Source: Bacillus sp. BA3
GTDB taxonomy: Bacteria; Bacillota; Bacilli; Bacillales; DSM-1321
Assembly: GCA_002835675.1 (NCBI GenBank)
Contig: PIZR01000001.1
Span: 268,659-332,658, forward strand
Direction: 5' to 3'
Length of the DNA: 64,000 bases
Part shown: positions 54,679 to 62,292 of the stretch, in pieces
How positions within the stretch are numbered: the first letter of the stretch is position 1
Layout of the letters: each line of letters begins with the position of its first letter
The notes under the pieces: model-generated
The model's database searches: none
Seen by the model: the letters and a program-made list of their open reading frames with translations, nothing else
Told to the model about the DNA's origin: nothing
Translations under genes and position numbers: made by a program

Positions 54679-55512
54679 ATGGAAATGTATGTAAAGGAAT
54701 TGGGGAACAAAAGAATTCAAATTGCAGATTATCCTGGAGAGAAAGGGCCAATCATCGCCATACATGGTTTAACGGGTAATCATAAGCAAATGCATTATTA
54801 TGCAGAAATGTTAAAAGGCGAGTACAGAGTCATCTCGATTGACTTAAGAGGGAGGGGAAATAGTTCGAGGGCAGATGTACAGTCTTCTCTTTTTAAACAT
54901 GCAGAAGATGTAATTGAGTTAATTCAAGAATTAAAGGTTGAAAATCCGATTTTGATAGGGTATTCAATGGGAGCCTTCATCTCAAGCGTTGTAGCCAGCA
55001 AATTAACCTCGGTACAGGCCTTGATATTATTGGATGGTGCGGCCATTTCCTCTCAACAACAAAGGGACATCGTACAACCATCACTAGGCCGATTAAGTAA
55101 AGAATATGAATCTCAGGAAAGTTATATTGCTGAAATTAAGGCAATCTATAGCCGTTTGGGTATCAAATGGACGGATCACCTGCAAAGTGTGGCGGAGTAT
55201 GAGGTTCATGAAGTGGATGGTCACTGGGAGAATAAATCATCAGAAGATAGCATTCTTAGGGATTTTGATAGTTTTTATTCTTTTGTCCCTAAAGAGATTT
55301 GTAGACAAATTTCCTGTAAAACGTTATTGGTGTATGCCAGTGGGAAAATAGGGGAATTTCCTCCATTATTTTATGAAGAAGCCTATGCTGATACGAAGAA
55401 ATATACGCCTGATATCGAAATGATCGTTTCTACATGTAATCACTATACAATGGTGTTTGAAAATAGAGTGGAGATTAACGAAGGAATAAAATCTTTTTTA
55501 AAACGAATTTGA
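54679..55512 (+). CDS. alpha/beta hydrolase, candidate 3-oxoadipate enol-lactonase
   Basis: A 277-residue alpha/beta hydrolase. The oxyanion loop is IHGLTGNHKQM, the nucleophile elbow GYSMGAF carries the Ser, an acid is expected near YASGKIGEFPP, and the last His is in TCNHYTMVFEN. In an ortho-cleavage cluster the expected job is hydrolysis of 3-oxoadipate enol-lactone to 3-oxoadipate (PcaD/CatD role), but other ester or lactone substrates are possible. I prefer ATG 54679 after ATGGGGA; ATG 54664 has no site. It is a single-gene unit between the two leader RNAs. Confidence 0.85.
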   Translation: MEMYVKELGNKRIQIADYPGEKGPIIAIHGLTGNHKQMHYYAEMLKGEYRVISIDLRGRGNSSRADVQSSLFKHAEDVIELIQELKVENPILIGYSMGAFISSVVASKLTSVQALILLDGAAISSQQQRDIVQPSLGRLSKEYESQESYIAEIKAIYSRLGIKWTDHLQSVAEYEVHEVDGHWENKSSEDSILRDFDSFYSFVPKEICRQISCKTLLVYASGKIGEFPPLFYEEAYADTKKYTPDIEMIVSTCNHYTMVFENRVEINEGIKSFLKRI

Positions 55513-55593
55513 TTTTTTGCAGTTATTTTTAAAAAAGATATTGAAATTAACAGAAAATAGTGTAATATTAAGAATATATAAAAAACTTAATTA

Positions 55594-55710
55594 TTGCCTA
55601 TTCATTAGCTATTAAAAAATAACCTTTTTTAATAACAACTAGTGAACAACTGGCTACCTTAAACACCTGCTGTCATTTATTGATAGTAATGTTTAGGGTA
55701 GCCATTTTTG
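55594..55710 (+). ncRNA. structured leader RNA with terminator, copy 2
   Basis: Same architecture as at 54508: outer arms TTCATTAG (55601-55608) and CTAGTGAA (55639-55646), inner arms TATTAAAAAA (55610-55619) and TTTTTTAATA (55625-55634) with loop TAACC, then terminator arms GGCTACCTTAAACA (55652-55665) and TGTTTAGGGTAGCC (55690-55703) capped by CTGTCA-TTTAT-TGATAG, followed by ATTTTT. Paired positions differ from copy 1 in compensating ways. It precedes the operon that starts with the cyclase gene and runs through to catA. Confidence 0.7.
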
Positions 55711-55752
55711 TCGTGATAATGTAAACGCTTAATGAATTTGGGGGTTTTATGG

Positions 55753-56439
55753 TTGAAAATCATTGATTTAACATTGGAACTTTACGATGGTCTAGTTACA
55801 AATAATGATTTACCTGCAATAGGCATTAAAGATGAACCTCTTGAACAAAAGGGGAAATCTGATTCACTTCCTAGAGGATACCGTTCCAAGTTGATTTCTT
55901 TTTCTGACCATAGTGGGACTCATGTCGATGTGCCTTCACATTACTTTGAAAACGGGGAGTCGGTTGAAAACATCAATCTGAAGAATATGTTTGGTGATGC
56001 CCTCATACTGGATGTAAGCATGTTAAAAGCGACACATGAACCGGTTACGAAAGCTTTACTTGAAGAGGCGGAACGCAGGCAGGGGGTGTATGTAGAAAAA
56101 AACGATATCGTCCTCATCAGGACATGGGGGAAATCATGGGGGGAAGAAGGCTTTTTTGAAGCGCAGGCCTTAGATGATAGTGTGGCCCAATGGTTTATTG
56201 AAAAGCAAATACATATTGTCGGTTTGGATTTGCCCAATGCCGATTTGAACCAGGACTCAGAAAGCGGAATTCATCAAAAATTACTGAACCATGATATATA
56301 TATCGTTGAAAATCTAGTGAATCTTGAAAAATTACCTAAGCATTCTCGCTTTCTTTTTTTCGGGATCCCCTTAAAACTAAAAAATGCAACAGCCTCACCT
56401 ATAAGGGCACTATCGATACTTGATTCACAATTAATATAA
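55753..56439 (+). CDS. cyclase family protein (metal-dependent hydrolase)
   Basis: A 228-residue member of the cyclase/kynurenine formamidase family. It starts MKIIDLTLELYDG from TTG 55753, and has the metal motif HSGTHVDVPSHYFENG and IVGLDLPNADLNQ. I chose TTG because GGGGG lies 10 bp upstream; the ATG at 55732 would need an unsupported start. Family members hydrolyse N-formylkynurenine, other amides or lactones, or isatin. In this cluster it might act on a lactone or on a ring-opened intermediate. It is the first gene behind the second leader RNA. Confidence 0.85.
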   Translation: MKIIDLTLELYDGLVTNNDLPAIGIKDEPLEQKGKSDSLPRGYRSKLISFSDHSGTHVDVPSHYFENGESVENINLKNMFGDALILDVSMLKATHEPVTKALLEEAERRQGVYVEKNDIVLIRTWGKSWGEEGFFEAQALDDSVAQWFIEKQIHIVGLDLPNADLNQDSESGIHQKLLNHDIYIVENLVNLEKLPKHSRFLFFGIPLKLKNATASPIRALSILDSQLI

Positions 56440-56453
56440 AGAGGTGCAGACGA

Positions 56454-57173
56454 ATGAGCGAGGGATTATTGTATTTCAAAGAAGTTTATGATGTTGTACC
56501 AGGCTGGGTGCAAAAAATGCACGATTATAGCCCCAATGCACTTGATCACTATACCAACTTACGCAGTAACATCATGCAAGAGGGAGCCTTGACGAAGAAG
56601 GAGAAAGATATATTACTGGTAGGCATGAATGCTGCGAGGTTGTATGAACGAAGTATGGTTTACCATACAAAAGGGGCAATCGATGGCGGGGCAACATTAC
56701 CGGAACTGGTGGAATACCTAATAGTTTCATACTTATATAACGGAACAGAAGCATTAAAAACAGGAATGAAGTCTTTGGAATATGCTCTTACACTTAAAGG
56801 CATTCGATATCCCGAAATAAGTGGCCATCAAGGAACAGCAGAAGAAATCCTGCTTTATATGATTGAACTATTAGGGGATGAGGAGACGGGATTCGTCTCG
56901 AATGTTTTGAAACTGGTTAAATCGGAAGACCAAAACTCCCTCAAAGATTATATATTAAGTGATTCAGTGGTTTCAAAAAGGCTAAAACATCTCCTGATGA
57001 CAGGAATATTCATTACAGAATTAAAAGGGGAACAGGTTGGGGAATGGATGGAGGCGGCAAGGTTAAATGGAGCCTCGGAAGAACAATTAGCTGAAGTGGG
57101 TCTGATTTGCTTATTGACTGCTGGAATACCTGCTTGGTTTGAGGCAAGTGATTCATTGATTGAAAATAAGTAA
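56454..57173 (+). CDS. carboxymuconolactone decarboxylase family protein
   Basis: A 239-residue all-helical protein with a CMD/AhpD-type core: ALTKKEKDILLVGMNAARLY, then MVYHTKGAIDGGATLPELVEYL near residues 65-85, which matches the RxxxxxH(x)4A(x)3GAT pattern. No CxxC is present, so it is not an AhpD-like peroxidase. A weaker second half (near residue 175 on) resembles a repeated CMD core. It may act on muconolactone or carboxymuconolactone, or have another role. GAGGTG precedes ATG 56454, 14 bp after the cyclase. Confidence 0.83.
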   Translation: MSEGLLYFKEVYDVVPGWVQKMHDYSPNALDHYTNLRSNIMQEGALTKKEKDILLVGMNAARLYERSMVYHTKGAIDGGATLPELVEYLIVSYLYNGTEALKTGMKSLEYALTLKGIRYPEISGHQGTAEEILLYMIELLGDEETGFVSNVLKLVKSEDQNSLKDYILSDSVVSKRLKHLLMTGIFITELKGEQVGEWMEAARLNGASEEQLAEVGLICLLTAGIPAWFEASDSLIENK

Positions 57174-57194
57174 CGTGAGATTGGTGGGGAAAAC

Positions 57195-57884
57195 ATGACG
57201 AAAGTACATCAAGATATAGAAGCAGCTTTATCTTGTGTGAAGAACGGTCATACATTAATGGTAGGTGGATTTGGCTTGATCGGTGCCCCTCTTACATTAA
57301 TAGATGGTTTGGCCAAAAAGGATGTAGCAGGCTTGACGGTAATCAGTAACAATTTAGGCGAGAAAGGAAAAGGGCTGGGAGTTCTCCTAAGCCAGAAGAA
57401 AATAAAAAAGGCGATTGGTTCTTATTTTACAAGCAATCGTGAAATTGGGGAGTTTTACCAACGTGGGGAAATTGAATTAGAACTATTACCACAGGGGACA
57501 TTAGCGGAATCCATTCGTGCTGGCGGTGCTGGCATAGGCGGTTACTATACGAAAACGGGTGTAGGGACCGATTTAGCTAAAGGAAAAGAAGAAAGGGAAA
57601 TAAATGGGGCTACATATATTTTTGAACCTGCCATAAGAGCAAATGTAGCTTTGATCAGGGCATGGAAGGCAGATACACTTGGTAATCTTGTTTATTATAA
57701 AACGGCTCGAAACTTTAATCCGGGAATGGCAACGGCTGCAGATGTCGTAATTGCGGAAGTGGATGAGATAGTTGAACCTGGAGAACTCCCGCCAGAAGAG
57801 ATTGTAACACCGCATCTATTCGTCGATGGAATTATTAAGGCAAAGAAAATCCTGACGAAGGAAGGTGTCAAAGTTTATGAGTGA
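57195..57884 (+). CDS. pcaI: 3-oxoacid CoA-transferase subunit A (3-oxoadipate type)
   Basis: A 229-residue class I CoA-transferase alpha subunit. GGFGLIGAPLTLIDGL, ISNNLGEKGKG, SYFTSNREIGEFY, LELLPQGTLAESIRAGGAG and GGYYTKTGVGT are family hallmarks. With subunit B it transfers CoA from succinyl-CoA to 3-oxoadipate (or acetoacetate). Placement between muconate-pathway genes supports 3-oxoadipate. GGTGGGG precedes ATG 57195; its stop overlaps the subunit B start by 8 bp. Confidence 0.93.
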   Translation: MTKVHQDIEAALSCVKNGHTLMVGGFGLIGAPLTLIDGLAKKDVAGLTVISNNLGEKGKGLGVLLSQKKIKKAIGSYFTSNREIGEFYQRGEIELELLPQGTLAESIRAGGAGIGGYYTKTGVGTDLAKGKEEREINGATYIFEPAIRANVALIRAWKADTLGNLVYYKTARNFNPGMATAADVVIAEVDEIVEPGELPPEEIVTPHLFVDGIIKAKKILTKEGVKVYE

Positions 57885-58509
57885 CAAAGAATTAATGCAA
57901 AATATGATAGCAAGACGCGCGGCAAAAGAATTGACGGGTCCTTGTATAGTGAACCTTGGAATCGGGATTCCGACCTTGGTTGCAAAATACATTGATGATG
58001 AAAATGTTTTTTTCCATACGGAAAATGGATTGTTGGGAGTTGCTGATGTAGAGGAAGATGAAATCGATCCCAATTTAGTTAATGCAGGCAAGTTGCCAGT
58101 AGGGGAATCGATTGGTGCATCATTCTTTAATAGTGCTGAATCGTTTGCAATGATCCGTGGAGGACACATTGATGTTGCCATCTTAGGTGTTTTGCAGGTA
58201 GGTCAAACCGGGGAAATTGCAAATTGGGCGGTACCAGGCAAGAATATCATGGGTGTTGGAGGAGCGATGGACCTGTTGGTTGGCGCCAAAAAAGTGATCG
58301 TGACCATGACACATACAAGTAAGGAAGGTAAAAGTAAGGTTTTAAATGAATGCACCTACCCGATTACTTCCACTAGAAGCGTTGACTTGATCATCACCGA
58401 GTTGGCAGTCTTTGAAGTAATTGAAAAACAGTTGAAATTGATTGAATTAATGCCAGGTATAACGATCGAAGAAGTGAGAGCAAAAACAGAAGCGGATTTT
58501 ATCTATTAA
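57877..58509 (+). CDS. pcaJ: 3-oxoacid CoA-transferase subunit B (3-oxoadipate type)
   Basis: A 210-residue class I CoA-transferase beta subunit. [15 protein letters not shown] begins the fold, [10 protein letters not shown] carries the catalytic Glu that forms the glutamyl-CoA thioester, then [19 protein letters not shown] and [19 protein letters not shown]. It starts at ATG 57877 inside the end of subunit A, a usual arrangement for obligate partners. The muconate cycloisomerase gene follows after 20 bp. Confidence 0.93.
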   Translation: MSDKELMQNMIARRAAKELTGPCIVNLGIGIPTLVAKYIDDENVFFHTENGLLGVADVEEDEIDPNLVNAGKLPVGESIGASFFNSAESFAMIRGGHIDVAILGVLQVGQTGEIANWAVPGKNIMGVGGAMDLLVGAKKVIVTMTHTSKEGKSKVLNECTYPITSTRSVDLIITELAVFEVIEKQLKLIELMPGITIEEVRAKTEADFIY

Positions 58510-58529
58510 ATGTTAAAAAGGTGGATTAA

Positions 58530-59645
58530 ATGAAAATACGTTCAGTTGATGTATACATTATTGATTTACCCACAATTCGTCCTCATCAGCTTGCCATGCA
58601 TACGATCGTGGAACAAACGATCATTCTTGCCCGTGTCATGGATGAAGAGGGTGCGGAAGGTTGGGCGGAAGTGGCGACAATAGGCGGGGCTTCATATGGT
58701 GAGGGGACACCTGAGGCGATCAAAGTGAATATTGATACATATATCGCCCCGCTTATCATTGGAAAAAACCCCGTCCATTACGACAAAATCATGCATGAAG
58801 TTTCACTAAATGTTAGAGGAAACAATTTTGCGAAGGCTGTCGTTGAATCAGCCATGGTGGATTTAGTAGCCAGAAGGAGAAACATCCCTGCTTATGAATT
58901 ATTCGGTGGACAAATTCATAAATCATTGCCGGTGGCATGGACTTTGGCAAGTGGGGATACGAGTAAAGATATCGAAGAAGCGAAAGAATCCTTACACCAA
59001 AAACGTCATAATATCTTTAAATTGAAAATTGGCAAAGGTAATCCATATAAGAATGTGGAGCATGTATTGAAAATTATTGAAGCCGTGGGAGATCAAGCAC
59101 GCATTACTGTTGATGTTAATCAAGCATGGGATGAAGCAACGGCTATTTATTGCATTGAAGCTTTACAGGAAGGCGGGGTTTCCATGGTCGAACAGCCGCT
59201 GCCAGCTTGGGATAATGAAGGGATGTCAAGATTGACCAATCGTTTTAAGGTCCCGATCATGGCCGATGAATCATTGAATTCATTACAAGATTCATTCCAA
59301 ATAGCTAAACATAGGGCAGGTAATTCCTTCGCCTTGAAAATATGTAAACATGGAGGGATGACCCAAACGAAAAAGGTGGCTGCGATTGCTGAAGGTGTAG
59401 GCTTTGGTTTGTATGGAGGAACGATGATTGAATCATCATTAGGAACGGCCATTTGTGCACAACTTTATTCAACCATTCCAAAATTTGAATTCGGTACAGA
59501 ATTATTTGGACCGTTACTTTTCAAAGAAAATATTACGCTAAACGAAATAAAATATGAGAATTATGAAATAATCATCCCGGATGGTCCAGGATTTGGCATG
59601 GAGATGGATATGGAAAAGGTAAAACATTTTTCAAGAGGTCTTTAA
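58530..59645 (+). CDS. catB: muconate cycloisomerase (enolase superfamily)
   Basis: A 371-residue muconate-lactonising enzyme. The KxK motif is Lys164/Lys166 (FKLKIGKG), the metal ligands are Asp195 (TVDVNQAW), Glu221 (VEQPLP) and Asp246 (ADESL), and Lys270 is the acid-base on the other side (ALKICKHGG). It converts cis,cis-muconate to muconolactone. Muconate and dipeptide/N-succinyl-amino-acid enzymes are related, but the presence of CatA nearby supports the muconate role. AAAAAGGTGG precedes ATG 58530. A DUF3870 gene lies 75 bp downstream. Confidence 0.93.
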   Translation: MKIRSVDVYIIDLPTIRPHQLAMHTIVEQTIILARVMDEEGAEGWAEVATIGGASYGEGTPEAIKVNIDTYIAPLIIGKNPVHYDKIMHEVSLNVRGNNFAKAVVESAMVDLVARRRNIPAYELFGGQIHKSLPVAWTLASGDTSKDIEEAKESLHQKRHNIFKLKIGKGNPYKNVEHVLKIIEAVGDQARITVDVNQAWDEATAIYCIEALQEGGVSMVEQPLPAWDNEGMSRLTNRFKVPIMADESLNSLQDSFQIAKHRAGNSFALKICKHGGMTQTKKVAAIAEGVGFGLYGGTMIESSLGTAICAQLYSTIPKFEFGTELFGPLLFKENITLNEIKYENYEIIIPDGPGFGMEMDMEKVKHFSRGL

Positions 59646-59720
59646 TTAATATAAACTGGAATGGGGATTATGGAACACCCACTGGTTTATGCAAGTAATC
59701 TTGAGAGGATGTAGTTTTAT

Positions 59721-60059
59721 ATGGGACAGCCAACATTATTAATCACGGCCTATGCGAAGGCACCGCAAAATACGAGCATGTATGAAAATTATAAATACGC
59801 TGGGATGGTACTGGAAATTCACAAAGAAAGTCACATAATCATTAATGCAGAATTTACGTTTTTAACAACTTTGGCCCAGGATTTTTTTAAGCGAATGATA
59901 GTTGGTTTTGATTTTAGTAAAGATATTGATTCCTTAATAGAGAATATTAAAACGGACTTTTTAGCTCCATCGCAGCAGTCTGTGATTGTTGCCCTGAAAA
60001 TAGCTCACCAAAGATATAAGGATAGTTTAGAAGAAAGAAATAAAAATAGCAGGAGGTAG
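59721..60059 (+). CDS. DUF3870 protein, candidate muconolactone isomerase substitute
   Basis: A 112-residue protein that I assign to DUF3870 (TLLITAYAKAPQNTS, VLEIHKESHIIINAEFTFLT, SLIENIKTDFLAPSQQSV). No function is known to me. It lies between catB and the thiolase, 4 bp before the latter, at the position where classical clusters carry catC, the roughly 95-residue muconolactone delta-isomerase, and no CatC homologue is seen in the window. The size and place make it a candidate replacement, an inference only. GAGAGGATG precedes ATG 59721. Confidence 0.75.
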   Translation: MGQPTLLITAYAKAPQNTSMYENYKYAGMVLEIHKESHIIINAEFTFLTTLAQDFFKRMIVGFDFSKDIDSLIENIKTDFLAPSQQSVIVALKIAHQRYKDSLEERNKNSRR

Positions 60060-60063
60060 AAAA

Positions 60064-61257
60064 TTGAGCAATGTAGTAATAATAGACTCGGTTCGCACCG
60101 CTATAGGGAAATTAGGGGGAGCATTGGAGAATGTTCCTGCCGATTTCCTGGCAGCTGCTGTCCTTGATGAAGTTATCAAGAGAGCGGATATTCCTAAAGA
60201 GAGTATTGATGAAGTGATTATGGGACAAGCCAAACAAAGTTCAGACGCGTCAAATTTGGCAAGAGTTGCATCACTCCGGGCAGGTTTTCCTGTAGAAGTA
60301 CCAGGTTATACCGTACACAGACAATGCGGATCCGGCATTCAAGCAATCAATTCTGCCAGTCAACAAATTCAATGCGGATTTGGGGATGTAATCATTGCAG
60401 GCGGAGCGGAATCAATGAGCACGGCCCCATACTATATGAGGAATATCCGTTTTGGATTGAAATCAGGGAATGGACAGTTATTGGATCCGAATACGGAAAG
60501 CCAGCCAGGTTCACAGCCCGTTGAAGATTACGGGATGTTAACGATGGGAATGACAGCAGAAAATCTGGCTGAAAAATATTCCATTTCAAGGACTGAACAA
60601 GATGAATTTGCTTTAAGGAGCCAAGAAAATGCAAAACGGGCAATTTCTACTGAAATATTTACGAAAGAAATCGTTCCGTATCAAATTAAAACGAAAAAAG
60701 GGTTAATGGAATTTAATGTGGATGAGCACCCAAGAGAAACCAGTCTGGAAAAGCTGGCTAATTTAAAACCGGTTTTCAAGAAGAATGGAACGGTAACCGC
60801 TGGAAATAGTAGTGGAAGAAATGATGGTGCATCCGCTCTGATACTTATGTCGGAAGAAGCAGCAAAAAGGCGTGGTAAAAAGCCGAAAGCAAGAGTGATT
60901 GCTCAAGCGGCAGCAGGCGTATCACCAAATTTCATGGGGCTTGGGCCTGTCAACTCCACCTTGAAAGCGCTTCAAATGTCAGGGTTGAAACTGAATGATA
61001 TTGATTTAATTGAACTGAACGAAGCCTTTTCTGCACAAGCTTTGGCAGTAATCAAAGAATTGAAGCTTGATATGAATAAGGTGAATCCTAATGGCGGTGC
61101 CATTGCCATGGGACATCCAATTGGTGCGACTGGAGCAATTTTAGCAACCAAATTGATACATGAGTTAGAAAGAACCGGAAAAAGATATGGGCTAATCACA
61201 TTATGTATAGCAGGTGGATTAGGAATCAGTACCATCATTGAAAATCAACAAATATAA
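60064..61257 (+). CDS. pcaF: 3-oxoadipyl-CoA/acetyl-CoA thiolase
   Basis: A 397-residue thiolase with Cys88 in HRQCGSGIQAI, the His in AMGHPIGATGA and the second Cys in TLCIAGGLGI. It follows the standard length. In the ortho-cleavage pathway it cleaves 3-oxoadipyl-CoA to succinyl-CoA and acetyl-CoA. It is strikingly similar to the thiolase at 42493, with shared strings such as TEQDEFALRSQENA. TTG 60064 is behind AGGAGGT, 4 bp after the DUF3870 stop. Confidence 0.93.
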   Translation: MSNVVIIDSVRTAIGKLGGALENVPADFLAAAVLDEVIKRADIPKESIDEVIMGQAKQSSDASNLARVASLRAGFPVEVPGYTVHRQCGSGIQAINSASQQIQCGFGDVIIAGGAESMSTAPYYMRNIRFGLKSGNGQLLDPNTESQPGSQPVEDYGMLTMGMTAENLAEKYSISRTEQDEFALRSQENAKRAISTEIFTKEIVPYQIKTKKGLMEFNVDEHPRETSLEKLANLKPVFKKNGTVTAGNSSGRNDGASALILMSEEAAKRRGKKPKARVIAQAAAGVSPNFMGLGPVNSTLKALQMSGLKLNDIDLIELNEAFSAQALAVIKELKLDMNKVNPNGGAIAMGHPIGATGAILATKLIHELERTGKRYGLITLCIAGGLGISTIIENQQI

Positions 61258-61284
61258 AAACTTTAAAAAATTGGAGGAAGTATT

Positions 61285-62097
61285 ATGAAGAATCAAAAAG
61301 TAATCGAGGTTTATAATGGATTGGTAGTTAAATTCAAGGAATTAGTTAGCGAATACGAAATTGATCACAATGACTATCAAGCTCTTGTTGATTGGATGGA
61401 TCAATTAGGCAGGGCAGGGGAAATTCCGTTATTTATGGATGTTTTCTTTGAAACTCATGCACTTCAGGAAATGTATAAAAGTGTAAAAGGAACGGAACCT
61501 ACTATTCTAGGACCTTATTACATAGAAAATACGCCAGTCGTTCAAAATCCCGGAGTGTTGCCACAACGTGAAAATGAACCAGGTGACGTCCTTTACTTTT
61601 CAGGATCTGTTAAAGATGTTAATGGAAATCCGTTGTCAAATACCAAAATAGATATGTGGCAGGCTGATACAAACGGTGAATACTCATACTTCGCTGAAGG
61701 TATTCCAGATGATAATTTACGTGGTGCTTTTTATACGGATGCGAATGGTAATTTTGAAATAAAAACAGTTGTACCGGGTAATTATTCAATTCCAACAGAT
61801 GGACCTTCTGGTCAATTCTTAAAGTGGATTGATCATCATTCATTTCGTCCAGCACATTTGCATCTCTTATTCCAACCGGAAAATGGCGATAGATTAGTAA
61901 CACAAATATATTTTGAAGGCGATGAATATTTAGAAAATGATGTTGCACAAGGTGTTCGCGGAAGCTTAATTACAAAGTTAGAAAAACATTCCGGTGCAGA
62001 AAAAGGATTGAAAAATGATTATTATACGGCTCATTTAGATTTTGAACTTAGATTACAAGATAAACCTGTTTTCAATAAGGCTGTCGTGAAAAACTAA
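61285..62097 (+). CDS. catA: catechol 1,2-dioxygenase (intradiol)
   Basis: A 270-residue intradiol dioxygenase. Residues 1-70 form the helical linker/dimer domain; GPYYIENTPV starts the catalytic barrel, and MWQADTNGEYSYF and PTDGPSGQFLKWI follow. The Fe(III) ligands are Tyr133, Tyr167, His191 and His193 (RPAHLHL); their spacing matches known catechol 1,2-dioxygenases. It opens catechol to cis,cis-muconate with O2. TTGGAGGAAG precedes ATG 61285. It is the last enzyme gene before the transporter. Confidence 0.95.
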   Translation: MKNQKVIEVYNGLVVKFKELVSEYEIDHNDYQALVDWMDQLGRAGEIPLFMDVFFETHALQEMYKSVKGTEPTILGPYYIENTPVVQNPGVLPQRENEPGDVLYFSGSVKDVNGNPLSNTKIDMWQADTNGEYSYFAEGIPDDNLRGAFYTDANGNFEIKTVVPGNYSIPTDGPSGQFLKWIDHHSFRPAHLHLLFQPENGDRLVTQIYFEGDEYLENDVAQGVRGSLITKLEKHSGAEKGLKNDYYTAHLDFELRLQDKPVFNKAVVKN

Positions 62098-62210
62098 TCA
62101 TCGATAAGAATATACATGTGAAGATTTTCTAAGAAGGATTTTGTTCCCTTAGGTAATAAGAATACTAAAGATGCTTTGTTAATGGGCAATTCCAATGAAG
62201 ATTATCTGAT

Positions 62211-62253
62211 TTTTCCGAGTATTTTCCGAGTTTCTATTTTAGAACTCGGAAAT
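62211..62253. repeat. three TTTTCCGAG half-sites before the MFS gene
   Basis: TTTTCCGAGT occurs twice in tandem (62211-62220 and 62222-62231), followed by the inverted copy AACTCGGAAA (62243-62252). The second and third can form a 10-bp hairpin with no T run. It may be an operator or a leader structure 40 bp ahead of the transporter. Confidence 0.5.
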
Positions 62254-62292
62254 TACATTCGAAACCGATATTTTTATGATGGGAGGCGGAAA

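Noticed and set aside
54508..55710. Leader RNAs as ANTAR-protein targets or T-boxes
   Set aside because: They lack the paired six-base loops of ANTAR targets and the conserved T-box sequence, and the loops are AGCCC and TAACC.
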